Positions 34,655 through 45,966 of a DNA stretch of 64,000 nt are shown in pieces. How positions within the stretch are numbered: position 1 is the stretch's first letter; the number at the start of each line of letters is the position of its first letter. The notes below the pieces were generated by a model. It saw nothing but the letters and a program-made list of their open reading frames with translations. It did not search any database and was not told the DNA's origin. Both the position numbers and the translations under genes were made by a program. Source of the DNA: Agriotes lineatus (lineage: Eukaryota; Arthropoda; Insecta; Coleoptera; Elateridae); the NCBI GenBank assembly GCA_940337035.1, contig OW679200.1, forward strand, positions 21,183,090 through 21,247,089, read 5' to 3'.

Positions 34655-35250
34655 ATAAAATAACATTTTTTGAACTTGTGGTGCTAACTTCACAGAGGTG
34701 ATTTTTCCTAAATAATCATGGCAGACTTTAGGTATTTTTTTTTAATTTTCAAAAATAATAGGTTTCAAAATTTTAGTTTATGCATGCTACCATAAAGTAC
34801 TTTGGCGTTGATTTCAACTATCTTAAAAACCGTTTACAAAACCAAAGTCGTGTATCACTACGTAGATATGTGGGGCTGTGGTAAATTGATTTACGGTAAT
34901 TTTAAGGTTGTTTACTATTTTTTCTGAATTAGAAGACATAAGAACTAATATTTCATGAAAAATCTCGAGTTAGAAAAAAATCATGCTTAATATACTTTTT
35001 TTCGAAGTAAAAGAAGTTAAATGTGTTACACTATACGAAAAACGACTCCAATGCATGGACATAAATAAGTTTGAACTTCCCGGCAAGTAAATTCTAGTGA
35101 TATTTGTTGGTACTATTTAGCAACAGCTATTGGCCACCTTGGTCAACTGTCAAATAATTAATTTGCTTTGCAGTTTACAAAATCTGCTTGTAATTGTACG
35201 GAATACCGTTGTTTTCAATTTGTTAGTGCTAACTCAAGAACTGCATAAAA
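34655..35250. other. Upstream region of Rpt1
   Basis: AT-rich DNA between the repeat arm and the Rpt1 start codon. It must hold the promoter and 5' UTR, but no TATA box or other element could be assigned with confidence. Confidence 0.4.
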
Positions 35251-38200
35251 ATGCCGGATCATTTAGGAGATGATATGCGTAAAACCAAAGAAGAAAAGGA
35301 GGAAAAAGAGATTAAATGTAAGTAACACGGCAGGAGTTTCAATAAATTTCCTCTTGTATGCATTATTTTCCTTTTTATTAATTTTTCACGTACTAATCGT
35401 CGGATTTTCAATTTTTAGCACTAGATGAAGGCGATATAGCTTTGCTAAAAACCTATGTAAGTCTCAAAATTGCAAATTTCTTTGTCATTGTAGTAAGTGA
35501 GGTTATATATTTTAGGGGCAAGGGCAGTACACAAAGAGTATTAAAGTGGTGGAGGACGACATCCAAACCATAATAAAGCGAGTGAATGAACTAACTGGAA
35601 TTAAAGAGTCTGATACTGGTCTTGCTCCACCTGCATTATGGGACTTAGCTGCCGACAAGCAGACTTTGCAGAACGAACAACCCCTCCAGGTTGCACGTTG
35701 TACCAAAATAATAAACGCTGACACCGATGATCCTAAATACATTATCAATGTGAAACAGTTTGCCAAGTTTGTGGTAGATCTAGCAGATTCCGTTGCGCCG
35801 ACAGATATCGAAGAAGGCATGAGGGTTGGGTAGGTCGTCTTTGTTCAATTACCGAACAATTATTTATTAATTAATCATTTATCAGTGTTGATCGTAACAA
35901 ATACCAAATTCATATACCTCTTCCACCCAAAATCGACCCAACTGTGACCATGATGCAAGTAGAGGAGAAACCTGATGTTACCTACAGTGATGTTGGCGGC
36001 TGCAAGGAACAAATCGACAAACTGCGAGAGGTGGTGGAAACCCCACTATTACATGTAAGTTATACAAATAATCCCATAACTAAGTAAACACACGTCACTT
36101 TACAGCCTGAAAAATTCGTAAAATTGGGAATCGAGCCCCCCAAAGGAGTTCTACTGTTTGGTCCTCCAGGCACTGGCAAAACCTTGTGTGCTAGAGCAGT
36201 TGCCAACAGGACTGATGCTTGTTTCATTCGTGTCATTGGCTCCGAACTGGTTCAAAAGTATGTAGGCGAGGGGGCTCGAATGGTGAGGGAACTGTTCGAA
36301 ATGGCCCGATCAAAGAAGGCTTGCCTAATCTTCTTTGATGAAATTGATGCCATTGGTGGAGCTCGATTTGATGACGGTGCTGGCGGCGATAACGAGGTAT
36401 GGTTACACTGAGATTTGTTCCATTTGGTTTAGATATTGTAAAATGGCGTACCAATTTTCAAAAATGCATTCATATTTTTAAAATGCTACATAACAAAGGA
36501 AAAATCCAGTATTTAGTTTGTTTAGGGTTAATGTTTCATCAAGTAGTAGTGATGAATCTTGTAATTTAAGCAGCGTACTTGCGTTACGAAGCTCTTTATC
36601 CTCACAAGGCATTAACATTAGCAATTGTTCCAATTGTAGCATTCATTTTAATGTGTGAAAATAACTGTTTATTAATAATAATACATTTTTGCACTTCTGA
36701 AAATTAATTAATACCACTTCTCTTGTTGCTTTGATATTTGTAACTTGCGTTTGCAGATGTTACTGACTCGATTCAGTGTAGTAATATGACTTACATTTAG
36801 TGATGTAAATTACCCAGGTATTTATTTTTAGGGGTAAATACCTGAGGTATTTACCCGGGTAAATACCTGAGGTATTTACCCGGGTAAATACCCAAAATGG
36901 GTATTTAAACGGGTATTTATAGCCTCATTTACTAATATTATAAAACTAATCTAACCAGTATAATTGATTGGTAAGTGAAGGTGCTCTATTCGAATTTTAT
37001 AAAAATGTAGAATAAAAAAAAAGCTGGACTGAGAACAGTTCCTGCCCAAAATACCGATGGGGCCATAATTATACAGGTTGCCTAAAATTGTACGGAACAT
37101 GGCAATTCTATAGGGTTGGGAAAGGTTCAAATTTGCCATAAGAGTAACCTATTGCACCTACTTGTTGCCTACCTACCAAAGTCATTATCGCATTTTCTAT
37201 TTCGGTTACTCTTATGGCAAATCGTATTTGAACCTTTTTCAACTCATGGAATTGCCATGTTCCATACAATTTTAGGCAACCTGTATGTAATAGCAATAAG
37301 ATATCATGAATAAAAACAGAATTCAATGCTTGAAGAAGAGATGAACATAGAAACAAATATTTGAGTAGACTTGACGCTCATTTTAATTATGGCATATGAC
37401 AACTAAATATGCCTACTAAAATAACTTTTTTGAACGGTTATCTCTTTTTTACTCAAGTATCATGTGCTTTTGTTCATGTTATCTCATTGCTATCTCATTT
37501 TGTTATTTTCTTTGCTTAATTAAGATTGTTTCTTAATATGTATATAAGTATATATTATTATTGATGTTCTCCAAGTTAATGTTAAGTTCATTTTTCAAAA
37601 ATGGAAACAAGTTGTAAAATAATATACAAACAATATAAATCAGCCCAATCTCCGGAATCAGAGCCATCACATTTTTTTTTGTAAATTCTGACGGGTGCAA
37701 TTTATTGCTTATTGTTTATTTCCATAAACTTCGGCAGCCAATTTTTCTTCCTGATAAATATGTCAGTTTGTGTCAAAACTGACGCAAAAACTAACCTGCT
37801 AACCTCGAATTTGACATAGATTTACAGTACCACCAGTGACATGTAACCAGAAAGTTGGGGTGATACACCTGCGAGAAACATAAAAGCAAAAAATTACTAT
37901 GATGTAATTCAAAATTTCTCGCTCTTTCTCCACTTTTTAGTATTCACGCTGCACGTAGTTTATTTATTAAGGTAACATTATTATGTGAGTAATAGTTAGC
38001 TTAGCTTTCTAAATATTAGAAATTTGATAAATACCCAGTTTTTAGGTATTTACCTGAGGCAAGGGTAAATACCCCGGTAAATACCCATTTATAAATACCC
38101 TACCCACTAGGTATTTACCCGACCCACATCACTACTTACATTAAAAATGTATCATATCCTACGCTGTTTAAACAGCAACAAATGATATTACAAAACTTAA

Positions 38201-38878
38201 TTACTTGTGATGTGATACATGCTGCATTTGCTAAATAATTGTAAAAAAATTATTTTAGGCGAAGCTTAATAAACACTGTATATTAAAAATGTAAGAAATG
38301 TTGGGGGAAAATATTTTTCTTAGCATAACTGAATTGACCTCCCAGTTTTTTTAAATATTCCATATGCAACATTGGCAAATATAAAATAGATAATGTGATT
38401 TAATCTGTTTTAAACATTCTTGTGTCTTGGAGCAAACTCAACAAAAATTTTCTTACAGGTACAACGTACAATGTTGGAGCTTATCAACCAGCTGGATGGT
38501 TTCGATCCTCGTGGTAACATTAAAGTATTGATGGCCACCAATCGTCCCGACACACTGGACCCTGCCCTTATGCGTCCTGGCCGCCTTGATCGTAAAGTCG
38601 AGTTCGGTCTTCCCGATTTGGAGGGAAGGACACACATATTTAAGATCCATGCAAGATCAATGTCTGTTGAGAGAGACATTCGCTTTGAATTGCTTGCAAG
38701 ATTGTGCCCTAATTCAACCGGTGCTGAAATTCGAAGTGTCTGCACGGAAGCAGGCATGTTTGCCATCCGTGCTCGCAGGAAAGTCGCCACGGAGAAGGAC
38801 TTCCTGGAAGCCGTCAACAAAGTCATTAAATCTTATGCTAAGTTCTCTGCTACTCCTAGATATATGACTTACAATTAA
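35251..38878 (+). CDS. Rpt1: 26S proteasome regulatory ATPase subunit 7 (Rpt1/PSMC2)
   Basis: Six exons join in frame: 35251-35317, 35419-35456, 35516-35829, 35886-36054, 36106-36396 and 38459-38878, with GT-AG introns. They give 432 codons plus TAA, close to the usual ~433. Rpt1 is one of six AAA+ ATPases in the 19S base ring, which unfolds ubiquitinated proteins and feeds them to the 20S core in cytosol and nucleus. Visible features are an acidic/lysine N-terminus (MPDHLGDDMRKTKEEKEEKE), an OB-fold region, Walker A GPPGTGKT (residues 215-222), Walker B LIFFDE (270-275), the second region of homology with MATNRPDTLDPALMRPGRLD and arginine fingers at about 332 and 335, and the C-terminus PRYMTYN typical of Rpt1. 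All catalytic residues are present. Intron 5 is 2062 bp, expanded by nested transposons; the other introns are under 110 bp. The start is the first ATG and fits the family length. Confidence 0.97.
37074..37283. mobile_element. TA-flanked MITE nested in the intronic hAT element
   Basis: The ends CAGGTTGCCTAAAATTGTA and its reverse complement extend into about 75-bp inverted arms sharing ACATGGCAATTC and TTTGCCATAAGAGTAACC. TA lies on both sides (37072-37073 and 37284-37285). No coding capacity. Confidence 0.87.
37761..37818. repeat. Second copy of palindromic repeat
   Basis: GTCAGTTTGTGTCAAAACTG and the following GACGCAAAAACTAACCTGC to TCGAATTTGACATAG match the centre and right half of 28867-28948 with few changes. 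The left stem is lost except for its last bases. Confidence 0.8.
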
Positions 38879-38912
38879 TTATTTTTTATTAAAAATTGTG
38901 AATTTATTGATG

Positions 38913-38918
38913 AATAAA
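38913..38918 (+). terminator. Polyadenylation signal of Rpt1
   Basis: AATAAA 35 bp after the stop codon, in an AT-rich 3' UTR. Another AATAAA-like sequence at 38954-38961 could also serve. Confidence 0.6.
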
Positions 38919-38919
38919 A

Positions 38920-39395
38920 AAATTTAGTACATAATTGAATTATTTATTTTAATGAATAAATAACATCAACTACTGTTTTTAGAAAATCTCTAAGTAAACC
39001 ATTTTTAATTTTTGTATGAGAAATTAATGGTTAATAAACTGTACAGGAAGTAAGAACAATAATAATGATCAAAGCAAGTGATGTCAGATTTTTTCTTATT
39101 TAGGCCCCGTAGAGACCTTTATCAATACATGTTCAGAGTGGCTAAGATTCGTCGAAATTTTTGTATCAAGACCACCAGCTGAAGCTCCCACCTGCACAGA
39201 TGAAGGAAGGAGTTAGAGTTGGCTAGGAAGGGAAACTCATACTAGCGGTACATTCAAGTAGAAAAGCACCCCCTTTCTGTTGCAACCGCTGTTACTGCAA
39301 TAAATAAAACCTTGCATGTACAGGGAAACCTGCTAAAATGGAATCTCACATATACAAAATGCAAGTAAAATCGGAAAATTCTTTTTCTGTGAGCA
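38920..39395. other. Intergenic DNA downstream of Rpt1
   Basis: No gene or repeat recognised. Confidence 0.4.
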
Positions 39396-39398
39396 TTA

Positions 39399-40012
39399 AG
39401 GTCGGGACACACATTCCCGGACCGTGTCAGGACCGGAGCACGGCCGTCACCCGGTTATGTCTCGGTCCGTTCATCTAGAAACCACACATGTCCGTGTGCC
39501 GGCCGTGTTCCGGACAGTGGGGCTCGAGAGTTTTGTCAGTCTGCTTTGAAATATTTGACATGATCGGTTAAAAATATACGGGAATATTGTCTCAATTTTC
39601 TTCCAAACTCTGTCCTTGTACTCTGCATTTCTGTACTTTTCATTTGCTTGGTTATAGTGCTTATAGAGTACCGTAAACTTTCGAACCTCCTCTATCAGTC
39701 GTTCTATGTCTATTCACGCCGTATATAAACAATGAATTATAAAGTTTTCAAATGCTGCGATCAAAATACACCCACTAAGTATTTTCAAAACGCTAAAACT
39801 CACGCAGATCTAATCTACCACCGAGACCGGACCATCACCGTCAAGAAGTAAGCAAAACTATTATCACCCGGCCCGGGCCCGGTCCGGTGACGGCGCCCGG
39901 ACATGGCACGGTGATGTGTGAACAGATGCATTTAATTTCACTGTGGAATTCATTCACCGGGTGACGGCCGTCCTCCGGCCCTGGGACGGTCCGGGAATGT
40001 GTGTCCAGACCT
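39399..40012. mobile_element. PIF/Harbinger-type non-autonomous element
   Basis: The ends AGGTCGGGACACACATTCCC at the left and AGGTCTGGACACACATTCCC, inverted, at the right match over 27 bp with one mismatch. The flanks are TTA on both sides (39396-39398 and 40013-40015), the TWA target of PIF/Harbinger elements. Outer segments are GC-rich with CCGG-rich inverted motifs (CCGGACCGT, CGGCCGTC), unlike the AT-rich surroundings; the middle is AT-rich. No transposase. Confidence 0.86.
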
Positions 40013-40019
40013 TTATTCA

Positions 40020-40465
40020 GGTACAACTTTTGAGAATAATAATAAATGGTCTGTCATTAGGGTTCTGTAAGCAGATACCTGGCAAGATAAGGCAAGCTGT
40101 TATGAATGGGAATGTTTATACTTTTACGTTAACAGATTTAAATTGATAAAATTGTGTTTTGTATACAGACTTACATAATTCGGCACGAGATTTTGATACT
40201 TTTTTTAAAACACAGTATATAGGTACCACATCTGCATAAAATAAATAAAATTTGTGCTAAAATAAATCATCCCTACATTTTTCATGTGATTGTGATAACT
40301 GTGTTTTAACTAAGGTATTTATGAAAAATATTTCAACCCACAAAAGTGAAATAATAATTTATTTATGATTTTTCTTAAAGCTACTTCAAGGTAACGAAAC
40401 ATTCTAAAAAGTAATAAATTTTACAAAAGAGCATGTTTATTGAGTTTTGATTTAATAGCTATTTA
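40020..40465. other. Non-coding DNA, nothing recognised
   Basis: AT-rich. AATTCGGCACGAG at 40177-40189 is discussed among the rejected items. Confidence 0.4.
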
Positions 40466-40479
40466 AGTAACAAGGAATA

Positions 40480-40583
40480 TAAGGGCCTATTAACATTTGA
40501 GGTAGGCAAGTACAAGCCAAGACGAAGTCGCGGCTTGTTGCCTGCCGAAAATGTTAATAGGCGATACATTCCGAGTTATCTTA
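40480..40583. repeat. Fold-back repeat
   Basis: GGAAT..GGCCTATTAACATTT and its following GGTAGGCAAG-ACAAGCC block are mirrored by GGCTTGTTGCCTGCC and AAATGTTAATAGGC..ATTCC, with a short loop around 40529-40531. CCCGCTGCTTATC near 40594 and GATCAGCAGCGGG near 40880 form a wider inverted pair, so this hairpin may be part of a larger element reaching about 40905. Confidence 0.7.
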
Positions 40584-40770
40584 TTATATTTTTCCCGCTG
40601 CTTATCGAAATTTTCCTAAATTTTTGAAAAAATCGTTTGGTTTGTCACTTGTCACCAGGATTAGTTTTCGTGAGTCGTGTTACCTGTGAGTGTCACATGT
40701 CACATAAACACTTGCAATTTCTAAACAAAACGTCTAAATCTGCATCTTGCTTTGCTAATTTTATTATCCT

Positions 40771-40796
40771 AGGAACTTAATAATAATATTAAGTTC
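40771..40796. repeat. Short palindrome
   Basis: GGAACTTAATA and TATTAAGTTCC pair around a very short centre. It lies inside the wider inverted pair noted at 40594/40880. Confidence 0.6.
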
Positions 40797-41369
40797 CGTT
40801 GTCAAGAAAAAGCAGCAAACAAATATAATCACCGACTTATACGTTTTGTTACTAAGGCTGTATCACTGACTTACATGATCAGCAGCGGGAAAACTCTATT
40901 ATGTGATTATAACAACATTCGGACAAATAAATAACAAAGACAATAAGAACAAAGCAACAAATGATAAATATCGAAACTGCCAACATTTTACGAGAATGTA
41001 CTGATCTTAACTCGAACATAATTGTGTTAGAACCAAGTTCTCTGCCCACCTAGCCCCAGACTACTGCTCAACCAATTCTCGGGGCTTTAGCTATTTGTCA
41101 CATCTTGTAAATAGCTACAGTTTGAATAACAAAAATTGTGTCACATAGCATTATTGTTAAATTTCGATAATACAAAATGGTTGTGCACAATGGAAACTTG
41201 TAGAAATAATAAAATTACTATGTAAATCTCATAAAAATGTGCTTTAAGAAAGTGCTTGTATAATTTCAAAAATTTAAGAAATGAGTTTTGTCTATAATAG
41301 GGAAACTAAGATGATTATGTCCCATAATGTTTTTGATGCGAAATCTTAACTTACCTAATTTAACTATAC

Positions 41370-42412
41370 ACATACATACATAATCGTTCCTCTTCTACCT
41401 TATGGTGTCGAGGTGTCGCAGCAGAAATTTTTCCACTCACGACGATCCGTAGCTTTTCTCTCAGCTTGTCTCCAATTCAGCATTCTGTCTTGTAGAATCT
41501 TGCTTACTTCGCTATTTCAACTTCTACTTGGCCTCCCCCTTTTCTTTTTCTTGTCTACTGCAGTCTTCCATATGACTTTAACCTTTCTTAGTTCACTCAT
41601 TCGGACTATATGCCCGAACCATGACAACTGTCGAGTTTCTATTGCCTTTTGCACTGATTCTACACGGAACCACTTGCGAATCACATTGTTACTGATACAG
41701 TCTCTTCTTGTTATACCGGCTGCTGCTCTCAGGTATCGCATCTCACTTGCTTGTACTTTGCTCTTGTCTCTGTCGCTCATAGCCCAAGCCTCACTCCTAT
41801 ATGTTAGCACTGGTATGTATATACTTCTGAATATTTTCGCTTTCGTGTCCATACTTATTTCTTTTTTTCATATAAACACCTTATTCAGTGCGTAATACAT
41901 CATATTTGCATTCGCTATGCGGTTGTTGATTTCTGCATCTATACTACCCCTGGCATTTATTATAGAACCTAAGTACTTAAAATTTTCAACTTGCTTCAGT
42001 TTAGTGTTATTTATTATCACTTCCAATTGTTGTTCGCTTTTGCTTATCGGCATGACTTCAGTTTTGTCAATGTTGATACTCATACCTTTATCCCTTATTT
42101 TTCATTCCATACTGAGACGTTGTGTTGTAGGTCGGATTCCTTGCTCGCCATTATCACTAAGTCGTCTGCATACATCATTTCTGACATATATACTTGCTGT
42201 AGTTTGTAGACTCCTATTCTTGCTGGTTTTAATTTGTGCCTGCATGACTTGTAAATCTCCTCCATTAATACGATAAACAGAAGTGGGCTCAACACACCCC
42301 CCTGTCTGACACCCTTGGTTGTGGTAAATTCAGTAGAGATTAAATTGTTTGTTCTTACCACATTTCTAGTGGTTGCGTATAGGCTCTTGATATTTCTCAC
42401 CAGTATGTTATT
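41370..42412 (-). pseudogene. LINE RT remnant, palm to 3' end
   Basis: On the minus strand, in 5'-3' order: VRNIKSLYATTRNVVRTNN, KGVRQGGVLSPLLFIVLMEE, the catalytic MYADDLVIMA box, ENFKYLGSIINARGSID, SIYIPVLTYRSEAWAMSD, QASEMRYLRAAAGITRRD and LSWFGHIVRMSE. The C-terminus runs through WRQAERKATDRREWK to near 41400. The order matches the second half of the RT of insect LINEs of the craniofacial-development-protein-2-like/RTE type. The YADD box is intact, but frame changes near 42095, 41870 and 41515 break the frame. The 5' half of the same element resumes at 43632, beyond an inserted Jockey fragment. Confidence 0.8.
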
Positions 42413-43631
42413 TACTAGTCAAGAGAATTAAAGAAGATCTTGCACTACGTAACAGTATACCGGACCATCAATTCGGCTTCAGGCAAGCCCACTCAACAGT
42501 ACAGCAATACCACCGTATAATTAACATAATAAACGAAGCACTTGACAATAAAAAATACTGCACAGCTGCATTCATCGACATAAGCCAGGCTTTTGATAAA
42601 GTCTGGTATCCTGGCTTGTTATATAAAATTAAAAGAACATTACCATCAAACTACTACGCCTTGTTGAAATCTTACCTACAAAACATCGAATTTGAAACAA
42701 AGGTAAACGAGGAATGGTCCAGTCGATTTGTTATACAATCAGGGGTACCTCCAGGAAGTATTCTTGGCCCACTATTATACATTCTGTACACAGCCGATAT
42801 ACCAACCACCAGATACACAGAAATTGGTACCTTCGCAGACAATACGGGCATCATTGCAACTAATGAAGATCCTAATTTAGCCTCATTCAACCTACAAGAG
42901 CATCTCGGTCTTATAGAGAATTGGCAACAAAAGTGGAAGATCAAGGCGAACGCATCCAAATCCACACACATTACATTTACTCTTCGTAGGGGCACATGCC
43001 CTGCTGTTAACTTTAACCAGGTCATACTGCCACAACACGATACGGTCAAATATCTGGGACTGCATTTAGACTCGAAAATGAACTGGAAACATCACATAAA
43101 AAAGAAATGACAACAAATAGACCTGAAAATCAAGGAGTTGAACTGGTTGATCGGTAGAAAGTCACATCTGTCGATAGAAAACAAAATACTTATATACAAA
43201 GCTGTAATCAAACCGATTTGGACCTACGGCATTGAATTGTGGGGATGCGCCTGCAAGTCAAATACAGCCATACTTCAACGATGTCAGTCCAAAATATTAA
43301 GAATCATAGCAAATGCACCCTGGTACGTTTCGAACTACACACTTCATAGAGACCTCAAAATCTCATACATAAATGAAGTCATTCATGAAAGAGCCAATAA
43401 ACATCATGAAAAACTACATGAGCATCCCAACCCATTAATCGTATCACTTCTGCAACCTGTAAACCACAGAAGATTAAAAAGACTATGGCCGTCAGATCTA
43501 TATTAATCAGAGGGGACGTCGCTGGATGGACTCCTCATCACGCCATCAAACATACATTACCTCTATAATGTATCAATTAGCAAATTAGCTTATAATGTAA
43601 TTGCTAATAAAGAAGTTTAACAAAAAAAAAA
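42413..43631 (+). pseudogene. 5'-truncated Jockey-clade LINE inserted in the LINE
   Basis: The plus strand encodes RT blocks DHQFGFRQAHSTVQQ, AAFIDISQAFDKVW, SGVPPGSILGPLLYILYTAD, then GTFADNTGIIA, KWKIKANASKSTHITFTLRR, VKYLGLHLDSKMNWKHH and a C-terminus through APWYVSNYTLHRDL. An A-run at 43622-43631 is the poly(A) tail. ORF1, the endonuclease and the RT N-terminus are missing, a typical 5' truncation from incomplete reverse transcription. The catalytic box reads FADN, so the second essential Asp is lost. A TGA at 43108-43110 interrupts the frame after KKK. No matching target-site duplication was found. Confidence 0.85.
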
Positions 43632-44553
43632 GTTACCATTCTTTTCTTGTATGCATTTAATTCCACCAACACTCTCTTTCCTGAAGTTTTTAAGTGTGCG
43701 ATAAAGGAGTTTTGAGTTCCCCTGGCTGTTCATCTCCATCTTAGTTCCAAGCTCTTCCCACGCTTTTTGTTTAGCCTCAGTAACCCTGTTTTTAACTTCC
43801 TTTCTTTGTTCTTTATATGCTTGGTAGTTCTGTCCCGTCTTATTACTTAAGTATATTTTACAAAGTTTCTTTTTCTTTCTGACTTCTACCTTAATTTCTT
43901 CATTCCACCATGCTGTGCTTTTTCTTTGTCTTCTCGACGTTTTACCGCACACTTCTTCAGCTGCCTTTAGCATGAACGTTTTGAGAATTTTCCACAATGA
44001 TTCCACTTCATTTGTGCATTCCCAGTCTGTTCTAAGTACTAAGTTTCCTTCCTAGTATTGTTGCATATCTAGTTTTTCTTTCTGGTTGTAAAAGCTTGTA
44101 CACTTTTATACTAGGAGTGTTATACATGCTATTTTCCTTCTGGGTTACCGTAGTTGCCATATTTTCGTGTCATTTCATTGTAATCTGTACTAAAAAGTGA
44201 TCGCTTCCTATTTCTCTTCCTTTGCTCACTCTTACATCTTTCACTACTTTCCTGTCTCCATTTTCTATTAAGATTAAGTCTATAAGTGATTTCTCATTTC
44301 GGCTGGGCATCACTCTCGTGTATTTATGTATATATTTGTGTCTAAAGAAGGTGTTACTTATTATCATGTTATTGGTTATGCAAAAGTCTATCATTCATTT
44401 GGCCGTTATTATTGATGTTGTTATTTTTTTCCCCATATTGACCCACTGGGTATCCTTTTTCATTGCTACTTCCTACCCTTCCATTAAGGTCTCCCATTAT
44501 TAGTATGTTATTGTACACAGTATCCTCTTCCTCTTGAGAGGAAAGAGTATAAA
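43632..44553 (-). pseudogene. LINE endonuclease C-terminus and linker
   Basis: Minus-strand reading gives NILIMGDLNGRVGSSNEKGY (endonuclease GDLNxRxG motif), IDFCITNNMIISNTFF, SLIDLILIENGDRKVVKDVR and GSDHFLVQI (endonuclease C-terminal SDHxLV motif). The linker follows with STAWWNEEIKVEVRKKKKL and KLLYRTLKNFRKESVGGI, ending in KNGN against the poly(A) of the inserted Jockey. It is the 5' part of the LINE whose 3' part is 41370-42412. The upstream endonuclease start is missing because a hAT element begins at 44554. Confidence 0.78.
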
Positions 44554-45567
44554 CAGGGGCGGATGGGCAACATATTAGCGGCCCGGGAAATAATATTTGT
44601 CGGCCCTTTTTTAATTTCCGGATATGGCTAAAATATACATTTACAGGGTGTTACGCATTTTCCTTTAAAATTAAATAGAGCATAGGTTTATTACAGATTT
44701 TTGAATCAGATTACATTTACTATCCAAAAACCATTCTTTTAGTTAAAAATGCCGGACTCCCAGTCAAGTACATACAGGGTGTAGAAATGCTTTACGCACC
44801 ATAGGGATTTCAATGGTAATTTCTTCATATGAAAATATTTGCTTGCCTAATTATTTTAGAGCAAACTTGTATGGAAGTTTTTTGTAGAGAAAAAAATTCT
44901 GTATCCATTTATGCCAGCATTTCTCATTTTACATTTCGGAAAACCGAAAATTTAAAGAAAAAAATTACCATTTTTAGACAAATCAGTGGTGCCTTGAAAT
45001 TACTAAATCATCTCAAAGCATCAACAAATTAGTTTGCTGTTTATTTGTTTGCATCTGTCAAATGTAACGGCAACCACACAGTTTTATACGTTAAATTTCT
45101 GTGACCGAATGATTTCGTAGCCGTATGAAAACTAAATATTTCTAATCGCTGATGGTACTTACTTCTTTCTTTTTCAGTCAAAAATTGAATTTGTCCCTCT
45201 CATTTCATAACATCGAATAGTAAGCAATCAACGCGTGACTTATCTTACCACAAAATAAACAAAACATAAAAGTTTGAGAGTTATTTATGGGCAGTCGGAA
45301 GAAGAAATATAAAAACTAAATTTTTTGCTGATTAATTATATAGGCAAATAATAATGTAAAATACAGAAAAAAATGTACAAAAATCCTACAAAAATTTGTT
45401 AAGAAAATTAAAAATTCATTCAGGTTCTTTATTTTCGGTAAGTACATGTTTATGAAGATAGGTTGGTAGATCACTTAGACGTACTTTCAGCCACCGGCCC
45501 TGCGGGCCTCTGAACAGCCGGCCCACCGGGAAATTTCCCGGTTCGTCTTATGGCCCATCCGCCCCTG
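44554..45567. mobile_element. hAT non-autonomous element
   Basis: The ends CAGGGGCGGATGGGC and its exact reverse complement are flanked by the 8-bp duplication AGTATAAA (44546-44553 and 45568-45575). GC-rich ends with CGGCCCGGGAAAT / ATTTCCCGG blocks surround an AT-rich core holding two TACAGGGTG motifs (44643 and 44775). No transposase. It is inserted at the endonuclease part of the minus-strand LINE. Confidence 0.9.
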
Positions 45568-45589
45568 AGTATAAAGACATATTTTGGGA

Positions 45590-45966
45590 CAACTAATTTA
45601 ACTATATTTTATATAATTACAGTACAAAACAGAGTACAGCATCAGCAAAGTACCTACCTACTATCGCTGAAGAGCAATTTAAAATCAAAGCGGACACTTA
45701 GCAACACAGAATAGATTTAAAACAATTACAAGGAAGAAGAATTAGAAGAGAAGAGGAACTAGGAATATTTGCAGGATTTCGAAGGACTGGATAAAATTGA
45801 AAAATGTAATAAGTAGGTACTGAACTTATTACCGCAATTCGTTGTCTCTACAGTACATGTAGAAATGATGTCACCCAAGTTTCTATCAAGCTTCGGAGTC
45901 AGACAAGGCGGTACACTATGTCCAGTCCTATTTATACTAGTGACAGACGATATAATAAAGGAATGT
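45590..45966 (+). pseudogene. LINE RT fragment
   Basis: Plus-strand SSFGVRQGGTLCPVLFILVT is the RT palm block GVRQGGxLSPxLF, followed by DDIIKECKPR. It ends near 45966, where a different LINE reading (an FEKVFDRV block) starts, so the two are joined abruptly. No catalytic YADD is retained. Confidence 0.55.

Larger units (their letters stand above)
36798..38134. mobile_element. hAT-like non-autonomous element in Rpt1 intron 5
   Basis: The ends are TAGTGATGT and its complement ACATCACTA, flanked by exact 8-bp duplications CTTACATT (36790-36797 and 38135-38142). Subterminal regions are packed with GGTATTTACC / GGGTAAATACC motifs in both orientations, a hAT-like arrangement of binding sites. No transposase frame. 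It contains a 210-bp MITE and a copy of the palindromic repeat seen at 28867. Confidence 0.87.

Noticed and set aside
40177..40189. AATTCGGCACGAG, identical to a common cDNA-cloning adaptor
   Set aside because: Flanking DNA on both sides continues as ordinary AT-rich genome sequence, with no vector and no change in character, so chance is more likely than contamination.
41413..42276. Plus-strand frames of 160 and 119 codons
   Set aside because: They are antisense to clear LINE RT motifs on the minus strand.
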